DNA from: JAGVGK01 sp038064935
GTDB taxonomy: Bacteria; Patescibacteriota; Minisyncoccia; Phycocordibacterales; JACOZG01
NCBI GenBank assembly: GCA_038064935.1
Contig: JBBTRZ010000034.1
Span: forward strand, 1-14,817
Direction of reading: 5' to 3'
Length of the DNA stretch: 14,817 bases
Shown: piece after piece, positions 4,033 through 11,840 of the stretch
Layout: each line of letters starts with the position of its first letter
Numbering within the stretch: the stretch's first letter is position 1
Position numbers and translations under genes: made by a program
The notes under the pieces: model-generated
What the model saw: the letters and a program-made list of their open reading frames with translations, nothing else
What the model was told of the DNA's origin: nothing
The model's database searches: none

Positions 4033-4659
4033 ATGAAAAACCTACTGAGTAAATTTTTTAATAAAAACGGCTTAATTGTCACACTTCTGTTGGGTTTGAT
4101 TGTTAGTGTTGTGGCATCAAGAATAGAAAATTTGATACAGAAACAACGATATTTAGAATTATTACAAATAGAAATTAGGACAAATTATCTAACAGCACTC
4201 CGTACAATTAATGCAACTGCATCAGAATTGAGCACTCAAACTTTCCCTTATTTTTCAACGGCGGTTTATGAAGCTGGTTTAGAATCGGGATATATTCTTA
4301 CAATTTCTCCCCTTTTACAATCACAAATTATGTCAATTTACAACCCATTTTTACAAGAAACTAACCATTTCGTAAAACAACAATCAATGATCGTGGAAGA
4401 GTACAATAGGGGCTGGCAAAAATGTGTATTTGAACAAACATTGGAATCAAATGATCCATCATCTTTTTGTGCAAAGGAAAAACAATTAAAAGAATTTGCG
4501 GATCAGGTTATAACAAGTGAGTTAAAGCAATATATTAGTACTTCGGTGGAAAAAGAATTACAAGAAATAAGTAATAAATTTAACCCGACCCAAAATAGGC
4601 TAAAATCACCATTGCTTCGTTTATTAATGGGAACTGAGGTTTTAGGCATACAGAAATAA
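4033..4659 (+). CDS. Uncharacterised single-pass membrane-anchored protein
   Basis: This 208-residue protein is not recognised. It starts with a short basic segment (MKNLLSKFFNKNG), then one hydrophobic helix at residues about 14-28 (LIVTLLLGLIVSVVA), then an arginine and a long soluble part. That part is largely helical, with coiled-coil-like stretches (QKQRYLELLQIEI near the membrane, KEKQLKEFADQVI and EKELQEISNKF near the end) and two cysteines about 17 residues apart in the middle. The topology suggests a signal anchor. An upstream in-frame ATG at 3925 would add 36 residues, but 4033 gives a typical signal-anchor start and lies downstream of both candidate -10 elements. The gene is clearly AT-richer than the rpo operon, as expected of an accessory gene. 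Confidence 0.6.
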   Translation: MKNLLSKFFNKNGLIVTLLLGLIVSVVASRIENLIQKQRYLELLQIEIRTNYLTALRTINATASELSTQTFPYFSTAVYEAGLESGYILTISPLLQSQIMSIYNPFLQETNHFVKQQSMIVEEYNRGWQKCVFEQTLESNDPSSFCAKEKQLKEFADQVITSELKQYISTSVEKELQEISNKFNPTQNRLKSPLLRLLMGTEVLGIQK

Positions 4660-4701
4660 TAGTTTTAATTGCCCCAACACCGCCCAAGTAGTTTCTCTAA
4701 G

Positions 4702-4710
4702 TTATCCACA
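4702..4710 (+). promoter_or_regulatory. Perfect DnaA-box 9-mer upstream of rpoB
   Basis: TTATCCACA matches the consensus DnaA box exactly and lies 17 nt upstream of the -35 at 4728, a position suited to activation or repression of the rpoB-rpoC-dnaG-rpoD operon by DnaA. There is only one perfect copy, so binding is a hypothesis. Confidence 0.4.
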
Positions 4711-4715
4711 GCCAA

Positions 4716-4733
4716 TGATTGACATGATTGACA
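4716..4733 (+). repeat. Tandem 9-bp repeat carrying the -35 element
   Basis: TGATTGACA occurs twice without a gap. Each copy contains TTGACA; only the second (4728-4733) is correctly spaced to a -10. The first may be an upstream duplicate or part of an operator. Confidence 0.6.
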
Positions 4734-4755
4734 AAATTTTAGGGGGGAGTAGGAT
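4728..4755 (+). promoter_or_regulatory. Main candidate promoter of the rpoB operon
   Basis: Consensus -35 TTGACA (4728-4733), 16-nt spacer, -10 TAGGAT (4750-4755). Transcription would start near 4762 and leave a leader of about 168 nt, long compared with the other genes here. The same TAGGAT hexamer is used at 420 and 14743. Confidence 0.6.
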
Positions 4756-4805
4756 ATTGTCATCATTGTGAGATTGTGTTGCGGTTGGCAATGCCCTAAA
4801 TTCGC

Positions 4806-4835
4806 TTGACTATTTTGAATTTAAGTTCGTAAAAC
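4806..4835 (+). promoter_or_regulatory. Second possible rpoB promoter
   Basis: TTGACT (4806-4811), 18-nt spacer, TAAAAC (4830-4835). The -10 is weak. Confidence 0.25.
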
Positions 4836-4845
4836 ACTGGTGGTT

Positions 4846-4887
4846 CCTGGTCTAGTTTTCTCCTAAGACGAGACGGCGGGTTTTTTT
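4846..4887 (+). terminator. Possible attenuator hairpin in the rpoB leader
   Basis: CCTG-GTCT (4846-4853) can pair with AGAC (4871-4874) and CGGG (4877-4880) across a two-base bulge, followed by seven T (4881-4887) and a second T-run. A competing hairpin uses GTCT (4850-4853) with AGAC at 4866-4869. Alternative pairing before a U-tract in a leader is the layout of an attenuator, but the stem is imperfect and no leader peptide is obvious. Confidence 0.35.
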
Positions 4888-4929
4888 GTTTTTTTAATAT
4901 TATTTTTTAACCAAACAATCTCATTTCCC

Positions 4930-7900
4930 ATGCCTGCCACCCACGAAGGATTACCGAAGAAGTATTTCTCGGGCTACCGCCCGCCACTTCTCGAACTGCC
5001 TGATCTAATTAAGATCCAGAAGGCCTCCTACCAGTGGCTCATCACTGACGGCTTGAAGGAACTCTTTCGCGAGTTCTCGCCGATCAAGGATTATTCCGAA
5101 AAGAAGTTTGAGCTCGAGTTCGCAAGTTTCGAAGTGGATCAACCGAAATTTGACGAATATCACGCCGCCCAGAATCAGCTCTCCTACGAAGCGCCGCTCC
5201 GGGTGCGAGTCAAACTGGTCAACAAGATTTTGAAGCAGGAGAAGGAGCAGGAAATTTTCCTCGCTGACTTCCCGCTTATGACCGAGCACGGCACTTTTAT
5301 TATTAACGGCAATGAGCGGGTCGTCGTGCCGCAACTCGCTCGGAGTTTCGGCGTCTTCTTCACCGAGAATGAATTGCGCAATCGGAAGTATTTCGGGGCC
5401 AAGATTATTCCGGCCGTCGGGGCTTGGGTCGAATTCGAGAGTGAGAGCGATGGCTGTATTTATGTCCGCATTGATCGCAAGCGGAAGTTTCCCTTCACTT
5501 ATCTTCTCAAGATTTTCGCTGACTTGGCCACTCCACCCGCGGTAGGTGCTCCGGCCACACTGACCAACGAACAGATTTTGGCTTTGTTTGCCAAAGTACC
5601 CGAGGCCCTGCCTTACATTACAAAAACTTTAGCCCGCGATACGACCGCGTCCGTCGACGAGGCCTACTTGGAAGTGTACCGCCGGCTTCGTGACAGCGAC
5701 CTCGCGTCGGTTGCTTCGGCGCGCGAGTTTCTCGCCGCCTTATTTAACCGCGAGAAGTATGATCTCTCGGTCGTCGGCCGATTGCGACTCAACGAACGCT
5801 TCCATGGCGGGACGCCGGCCGCGGCGGGTGATCTGCGGACCGTGACGCTCGAAGACTTGGTGGTTATCATTTCCCATATTATTACCTTGAATTATACGAA
5901 GGACGCGGTGGGTGACGATATTGATCACTTAGGTTTGCGCCGGGTGCGTTGTGTCGGCGAGATGCTCCAGCAGAAACTCCGGATTGGTCTTATCCAGATG
6001 CGACGGAATATCCAGGATCGGATGTCGACGATTGATTTCAACGCCATGCTCCCGATTCAATTTATCAGCCCGCGACCGCTCCAAGCGCGGTTGAAAGAAT
6101 TTTTTACCACCAACCAGCTCTCCCAGTTTATGAATCAGAAGAATGCCTTGAGTGAAATCGAGCATCTGCGGCGGTTGTCAGCGCTCGGCCCCGGTGGCCT
6201 GACACGCAAGCGCTCCGGCCTGGAAGTGCGGGATGTCCATACCTCGCATTACGGCCGAATTTGTCCGATTCATACGCCCGAGGGACCGAATATTGGCCTC
6301 ATTCTCCAACTGTCTAATTATTCTAAGGTGACCGATTTTGGCATTCTCGAAACCCCCTATCGTAAAGTGGCGAAGGGCCGGATTACTAATGAGATTGTCT
6401 ATCTCAATGCGCTTGAGGAAGAGCAATATGCCATTGCGCACGGGAGCGCTTCTTATAATGACAAACTCGAATTGGTTGAAGAGGCCGTCGAAGTGCGTCA
6501 AGACGGCAAACCGACGATGGTTCCACGAGACAAAGTGGAATTTATTGATGTTGCTCCATATCAAGCTTTTTCCCTCGCCACTTCACTCATTCCCTTCCTC
6601 GAACACGACGACGCCAACCGGGCACTCATGGGTTCAAATATGCAGAAGCAGGCGATCCCTTGTATCATGCCGGAATTCCCGCTGGTCGCCACCGGGATGG
6701 AGAGTCGGGTGGCGCAAGATTCTGGTCGCGTCGTCTTGGCGCGGCGGGCGGGAACGGTCAAGGCCGTGGATGCGCGCCGGATTGTTGTCACTCCGACCGA
6801 TGATAAAAATCAAGACGAGTATAATCTCATCACTTTTCGTAAAACGAACGACAACACCGTCTTTCACCAACGGCCGGCGGTCGCTCCGGGCGATCAGGTG
6901 AAGCCGGGTGATCTCTTGGCCGATACTTCCTCGAGCGTCGGGGGGCAGCTCGCCGTTGGGCAAAATGTGTTGGTGGCTTTCATGTCTTGGGGTGGGGCGA
7001 ATTACGAAGATGCGATCATTATTTCCGAACGCTTGGTTAAGAAACAAATTTTTAGCAGTATCTATATCGAAGAATTTAAGACCAATGTCCGCGATACCAA
7101 GTTGGGACCGGAAGTGACCACTCCGGATATTCCCAATGTTGGTGAAGCGAAGCTGAAAAATCTTGACGAAGAGGGAATTGTCCGACACGGCGCCGAAGTC
7201 GTGCCGAATGATATTTTAGTCGGGAAGATCACGCCGAAAGGCGAAACGGAACTTACGCCCGAGGAACGGCTCTTGCGCGCTATCTTCGGCGACAAGGCCC
7301 GGGATGTGAAGGACACTTCCAAACGCGTACCCAATGGCAAGCAAGGTAAGGTGGTTGGCATCCGCGTCTTCTCCCGCGAACGCGGTGATAAATTGGAATC
7401 GGGGATTACCAAGCGGATTCATGTGGAAATTGCGGAGATTAGGAATATCTCCGTCGGCGACAAGCTCTGCGGGCGTCACGGTAATAAGGGCGTTATTGCC
7501 AGAATCCTGCCGGAAGAAGACATGCCGTACGCGGCCGACGGGACGCCGGTTGATATTATTCTCACTCCGCTCGGTGTGCCGAGTCGGATGAATTTGGGGC
7601 AAATTTTCGAAATGCATTTGGGCCTCGCCGCGCAAACCCTAGGTTATCAGGCGATCACGCCGCCCTTCATTGGTGTCAAAGAAGCCGAGATCAAACAAGA
7701 ATTGACTCAAGCCGGCTATCCAACCTCGGGGAAAATTCCACTCTATGATGGTCGAACTGGTGAGACCTTCGGGCAAGATATTGCGCTGGGTTACATGTAC
7801 ATTCTGAAACTGGATCATATGGTTGAAGATAAAATCCACATGCGCTCGATTGGACCCTACTCGCTCATTACCCAACAGCCGCTCGGCGGGAAAGCCCAAC

Positions 7901-8136
7901 GCGGCGGCCAACGCTTCGGTGAGATGGAAGTCTGGGCGCTCGAAGGTTACGGCGCGGCTTATTCGCTCCGGGAAATGATGACGATCAAGTCCGATGACAT
8001 CACCGGTCGGTCGCAGGCCTTCGATTCGATGATTAAGGGTGATCCGATCCGTGAGCCCAATTTGCCCGCCTCCTTCAATGTGATGCTCAACGAACTTCGC
8101 GGCTTGGCTCTCGATGTGGAACTTAAAAAAATATAA
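4930..8136 (+). CDS. rpoB: RNA polymerase beta subunit
   Basis: This 1068-residue protein is a complete but compact beta subunit; Escherichia coli beta has 1342. It forms the catalytic core of RNA polymerase with beta'. Recognisable in order: N-terminal fork (YFSGYRPPLLELPDLIKIQKASY), the rifampicin region (QLSQFMNQKNALSEIEHLRRLSALGPGG, from about residue 394), CPIHTPEGPNIGL (about 445-457), WGGANYEDAII (687-697, with E693 and D694), GDKLCGRHGNKGVI (843-856, with K845 and K853 at the active centre) and the C-terminal clamp EMEVWALEGYGAAY (998-1011). The lineage-specific inserts of E. coli are lacking. At the rifampicin pocket N402 replaces E. coli D516 and H448 replaces E565. The start at MPATHEG fits family N-termini; no Shine-Dalgarno sequence precedes it. 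rplJ/rplL, the usual upstream neighbours, are absent. Confidence 0.98.
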   Translation: MPATHEGLPKKYFSGYRPPLLELPDLIKIQKASYQWLITDGLKELFREFSPIKDYSEKKFELEFASFEVDQPKFDEYHAAQNQLSYEAPLRVRVKLVNKILKQEKEQEIFLADFPLMTEHGTFIINGNERVVVPQLARSFGVFFTENELRNRKYFGAKIIPAVGAWVEFESESDGCIYVRIDRKRKFPFTYLLKIFADLATPPAVGAPATLTNEQILALFAKVPEALPYITKTLARDTTASVDEAYLEVYRRLRDSDLASVASAREFLAALFNREKYDLSVVGRLRLNERFHGGTPAAAGDLRTVTLEDLVVIISHIITLNYTKDAVGDDIDHLGLRRVRCVGEMLQQKLRIGLIQMRRNIQDRMSTIDFNAMLPIQFISPRPLQARLKEFFTTNQLSQFMNQKNALSEIEHLRRLSALGPGGLTRKRSGLEVRDVHTSHYGRICPIHTPEGPNIGLILQLSNYSKVTDFGILETPYRKVAKGRITNEIVYLNALEEEQYAIAHGSASYNDKLELVEEAVEVRQDGKPTMVPRDKVEFIDVAPYQAFSLATSLIPFLEHDDANRALMGSNMQKQAIPCIMPEFPLVATGMESRVAQDSGRVVLARRAGTVKAVDARRIVVTPTDDKNQDEYNLITFRKTNDNTVFHQRPAVAPGDQVKPGDLLADTSSSVGGQLAVGQNVLVAFMSWGGANYEDAIIISERLVKKQIFSSIYIEEFKTNVRDTKLGPEVTTPDIPNVGEAKLKNLDEEGIVRHGAEVVPNDILVGKITPKGETELTPEERLLRAIFGDKARDVKDTSKRVPNGKQGKVVGIRVFSRERGDKLESGITKRIHVEIAEIRNISVGDKLCGRHGNKGVIARILPEEDMPYAADGTPVDIILTPLGVPSRMNLGQIFEMHLGLAAQTLGYQAITPPFIGVKEAEIKQELTQAGYPTSGKIPLYDGRTGETFGQDIALGYMYILKLDHMVEDKIHMRSIGPYSLITQQPLGGKAQRGGQRFGEMEVWALEGYGAAYSLREMMTIKSDDITGRSQAFDSMIKGDPIREPNLPASFNVMLNELRGLALDVELKKI

Positions 8137-8144
8137 CGCCCTAT

Positions 8145-11100
8145 ATGTTTAACCAAAAATTAAATCCGACCAGTTCCACTACTTTGTCGCCCTCACCTCA
8201 ATGGGGGTCGCAGTCTGGGGCGCCGCCGCCTACCGATTGGAATGCCATTTCTCTCAAGCTCGCCTCCCCCGAGCGCGTGAGACTCTGGTCCCACGGCGAG
8301 GTGACGAAAGCCGAGACCATCAACTATCGCACTGGTCGCTCCGAGCGTGGGGGCCTTTTCGACGAGCGGATTTTCGGTCCTGAAAGGGATTATGAATGTT
8401 ATTGCGGCAAATATCGCCGCATTCGCTATAAGGATATTGTCTGCGAACGTTGTGGCGTCGAGGTTACTCGTTCGATCGTTCGTCGCGAACGGATGGGGCA
8501 CATTGAATTGGCGAGTCCCGTGGCTCACATCTGGTTCCTGCGGAGCGTCCCGTCGCGGATGGGACTTTTACTCAGTCTCTCGATTGGTGATCTGGAAAAG
8601 GTGGTTTATTTCGCCGGCTACATCATTACGGCGGTTAACGACGAAGAGAAGGCGCGGGTGATCAAGGAGATTGAGCATGAGTATAAGGTTAAAGCCAAAT
8701 CGCTCCAAGACGAGCGGAGTCGCGAGCGACTGCGCGAATCAATGGCCGAAGCCAAGCGTCAATTGGAACGGCTCGCTTGGGGGCAAGTGTTGGATGAAGT
8801 GGCTTACCATCGTTTGTCCTTCAAGTATGGTTCGGTCTTCGAAGCCAATATCGGGGCCGAAGCGATTTATAAAATTTTCCAAACCCTCGATCTGAAGAAA
8901 TTAGCCAGTGAGCTGGAGGTTGAGCTCACACAGGCGAGCGCCCTTGAACGAGTGAAGGTCCAGAAGCGTTACAATTTAATCCGCTCGTTACAACGCTCGA
9001 GCGTCCGGCCGGAGTGGATGTTTCTGACGGCCATTCCGGTAATTCCGCCGGACTTGCGGCCGATCGTGCCACTCGACGGCGGGCGGCACGCGACGAGCGA
9101 TGTCAACGATCTGTATCGGCGGGTGATTAATCGTAATAATCGGTTGAAGAAATTACTGGAGTTGAACGCCCCGGAAGTGATTCTCCGTAATGAGAAACGG
9201 ATCCTGCAGGAGGCCGTTGATGCGCTGATTGATAACTCCATTCGAAAGACGAGCGGAGCCGTCAACCAAGCCCAACGGCGGCCGCTCAAGTCGCTGTCGG
9301 ATAATCTGAAGGGTAAGCAGGGTCGCTTCCGACAGAATCTTCTTGGTAAGCGCGTGGATTATTCCGGTCGCTCGGTGATCGTGGTTGGCCCGAACCTTAA
9401 ATTATCTGAATGCGGTTTGCCCAAGCACATGGCCCTCGAACTTTTCCGCCCTTTCATTATTTCGAATATCCTCAAACAAGAATTGGCTTTCAATATCCGC
9501 GGCGCTAATCGCTTGATTGATGATCAGATTCCGGAAGTTTGGGAGATTCTCGAGAATGTAATTCGTGACAAATATGTCTTCCTTAACCGCGCGCCCACTC
9601 TTCATCGGCTCGGCATCCAAGCTTTTCGTCCGGTCCTAATTGAAGGCAACGCGATTCAAATTCATCCGCTCGTCTGTAGCGCTTTCAATGCCGACTTCGA
9701 TGGCGACCAGATGGCTGTCCATGTGCCGCTGTCCTCGGCCGCTCAACGCGAGGCGCGGGAGATTATTGCGGCGGACAAAAATATTCTCAAGCCCGGCAAC
9801 GGTAACCCGATTATTTCTCTTAAGCTCGATATTATTCTCGGCTGTTTCTGGTTGACTAAATTAATTCCGGGTGCTTCCGGCGAGGGTCGGATTTTCGGTA
9901 GCTTCCGCGAAGCAATTGCCGCCCAGAATTACGGTTTAGTGGATCTGCGAGCGCCGATCAAGATTAGAGTAGCGGGGGAATCGATACTCTCGTCAATTGC
10001 TGAACCGCTGATTGATACTTCAGTCGGCCGGGTGCTGTTCAATGAAATTTTACCGGCCGATTTCCCGTTCATTAATCATGAAATCAATAGCAAAGAAATG
10101 AATCGTCTGGTTGACGATCTAATCGCCGCCTATCAGATCGAAGCGATGGGCGAGATTCTCGACGGAATTAAGGGATTGGGGTTTTACTACGCCACGCGCT
10201 CGGGCATCACTTGGGGAATAGATGATATGGTGGTGCCCGAGGGTAAGAAGCCAATTATCGAAACGGCGCGCGGTGAGAGCGCGAAACTTGAGCAGATGTT
10301 TAATGAAGGACTCCTCTCGCGTGATGAGAAGTATCGGATGAATATTGAAATTTGGACTCGCGCCCGGGGTCAGATTGAGAAACTTCTGCCGGCCAGTCTC
10401 AACCCGCTTGGTTCGGCGATGTATATGTTGAGTTCCGGCGCCCGCGGTTCAATCAGCCAAATCTCCCAAATGTCAGGGATGAAAGGTTTGATTGTCAATC
10501 CGTCGGGCCAAACCCTCGACTTTCCCATCATTCCGTCTTATAAGGAAGGTTTATCGCCGCTCGAATTTTTTATGACCACCCATGGCTCGCGGAAAGGTTT
10601 GGTTGATACCGCTCTCAACACGGCGAAGGCCGGTTACTTAACCCAACGGCTTGTCAATGTGGCCCAAGAGATTATCGTGACAGAACACGATTGCGGTGAT
10701 AAGAAGGGAAAGCGGTTGACACTCGAGCAAGTGTCTAATCTCGAGACGGGGATTGGCAGTTTGATCCGTGGTCGGGTTTTAGCCCAGGATCTCGTGACGC
10801 CTGACGGCTCGACTTTATTCAAGAAGGGGCATCTTGTCTCGGCGACGGAAGGACGACAAGTGGAGAGTAAGGGAGTAACCGAGGCGGTAATCCGAACCGT
10901 CCTAACCTGCCAAGCCGCGAAAGGTATTTGTCAACATTGTTATGGCACCGATCCGGGTCGGGGCCGATTGGTTGAGATCGGGGAGGCCGTCGGGATTGTG
11001 GCCGCCCAAGCGATCGGCGAACCCGGGACGCAACTCACCATGCGAACCAAGCATGCCGGCGGCGTGGATATCGGTGGCGATATTGTCGGCGGTCTGCCGC

Positions 11101-11828
11101 GCGTCGAGGAAGTGTTTGAAAGGCGAATTCCCAAGCATGGCGCGGTGGTGAGCGAGGTCGCGGGGGTGGTAACCGAAATTCGCACCTCGGAGAAGGAGCA
11201 GGTGGTGGTGATTCTCGCCGAACGCGGCAGTGGCGGCAAGAAGTCGACGACCGGCGCCGAAGCGGTCGAATATAAAGTCTCACTCGCGCGTTCGGTTTTG
11301 GTGAAAGTTAATGACCAAGTCGCCGCGGGACAAATTATCACTGACGGTTCCGCTAATCTCTCGGCCCTTTTCAAATACGCCGGCCGCGCCGCAACCGAGG
11401 AATACATCATTGCCGAAATTAGCAATATCTATGAGTTGCAAGGGGCATCCATTGCCCGGAAACATATCGAAGTGGTGATTCGCCAGATGTTTTCTCGCTA
11501 TCGGATTAAGGGGGCCGGCGGGACAGAATTCGAGCCGGGCGATATCGTTGAGTACGAAATTTTGACTGCCGAGAATGCGCGGATCACCAAACTCGGTCGG
11601 GATGGGGCGACTGTCGAACCGCTCTTTCTCGGGATCTCGGATGTGTCGCTCACTTCAAGCAGTTTCCTCGCCGCCGTGTCCTTCCAACAATCCACGAAGA
11701 TGCTCATCAAAACGGCTTTGCGGGGCGGTTTGGATCGCCTCCGTGGTCTCAAAGAGAATGTAATTGTGGGACGCTTGATTCCCGCCGGTACCGGCTTGAA
11801 GGCCGATTATGATGATTCCGAGGTGTAA
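8145..11828 (+). CDS. rpoC: RNA polymerase beta' subunit
   Basis: This 1227-residue beta' subunit is complete, somewhat shorter than the 1407 of E. coli. It has the N-terminal zinc ribbon (C85, C87, C100, C103 in YECYCGKY...CERCGVEV), the LLGKRVDYSGRSVIVVGP segment, the metal-binding NADFDGD motif at 515-521 (D517, D519, D521 chelate the catalytic Mg2+), the bridge helix/trigger loop region with THGSRKGLVDTAL (H813 corresponds to E. coli H936), the second zinc site (C850, C922, C929, C932) and the usual C-terminal ELRGLKENVIVG-like segment (RLRGLKENVIVGRLIPAGTG). The N-terminus carries about 30 extra residues rich in Ser, Thr and Pro before the conserved ISLKLASPERVRLWS. It follows rpoB by 8 nt and precedes dnaG by 12 nt, which argues for cotranscription. 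Confidence 0.98.
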   Translation: MFNQKLNPTSSTTLSPSPQWGSQSGAPPPTDWNAISLKLASPERVRLWSHGEVTKAETINYRTGRSERGGLFDERIFGPERDYECYCGKYRRIRYKDIVCERCGVEVTRSIVRRERMGHIELASPVAHIWFLRSVPSRMGLLLSLSIGDLEKVVYFAGYIITAVNDEEKARVIKEIEHEYKVKAKSLQDERSRERLRESMAEAKRQLERLAWGQVLDEVAYHRLSFKYGSVFEANIGAEAIYKIFQTLDLKKLASELEVELTQASALERVKVQKRYNLIRSLQRSSVRPEWMFLTAIPVIPPDLRPIVPLDGGRHATSDVNDLYRRVINRNNRLKKLLELNAPEVILRNEKRILQEAVDALIDNSIRKTSGAVNQAQRRPLKSLSDNLKGKQGRFRQNLLGKRVDYSGRSVIVVGPNLKLSECGLPKHMALELFRPFIISNILKQELAFNIRGANRLIDDQIPEVWEILENVIRDKYVFLNRAPTLHRLGIQAFRPVLIEGNAIQIHPLVCSAFNADFDGDQMAVHVPLSSAAQREAREIIAADKNILKPGNGNPIISLKLDIILGCFWLTKLIPGASGEGRIFGSFREAIAAQNYGLVDLRAPIKIRVAGESILSSIAEPLIDTSVGRVLFNEILPADFPFINHEINSKEMNRLVDDLIAAYQIEAMGEILDGIKGLGFYYATRSGITWGIDDMVVPEGKKPIIETARGESAKLEQMFNEGLLSRDEKYRMNIEIWTRARGQIEKLLPASLNPLGSAMYMLSSGARGSISQISQMSGMKGLIVNPSGQTLDFPIIPSYKEGLSPLEFFMTTHGSRKGLVDTALNTAKAGYLTQRLVNVAQEIIVTEHDCGDKKGKRLTLEQVSNLETGIGSLIRGRVLAQDLVTPDGSTLFKKGHLVSATEGRQVESKGVTEAVIRTVLTCQAAKGICQHCYGTDPGRGRLVEIGEAVGIVAAQAIGEPGTQLTMRTKHAGGVDIGGDIVGGLPRVEEVFERRIPKHGAVVSEVAGVVTEIRTSEKEQVVVILAERGSGGKKSTTGAEAVEYKVSLARSVLVKVNDQVAAGQIITDGSANLSALFKYAGRAATEEYIIAEISNIYELQGASIARKHIEVVIRQMFSRYRIKGAGGTEFEPGDIVEYEILTAENARITKLGRDGATVEPLFLGISDVSLTSSSFLAAVSFQQSTKMLIKTALRGGLDRLRGLKENVIVGRLIPAGTGLKADYDDSEV

Positions 11829-11840
11829 GCCGGGCTTCGC

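Noticed and set aside
21..4710. Replication origin suggested by DnaA boxes
   Set aside because: Boxes are kilobases apart, no AT-rich unwinding element or box cluster is seen, and dnaA/dnaN are absent.
5005..11752. Many long reading frames opposite or out of phase with rpoB and rpoC
   Set aside because: They overlap highly conserved genes, show no family features, and are explained by GC-rich codon use.
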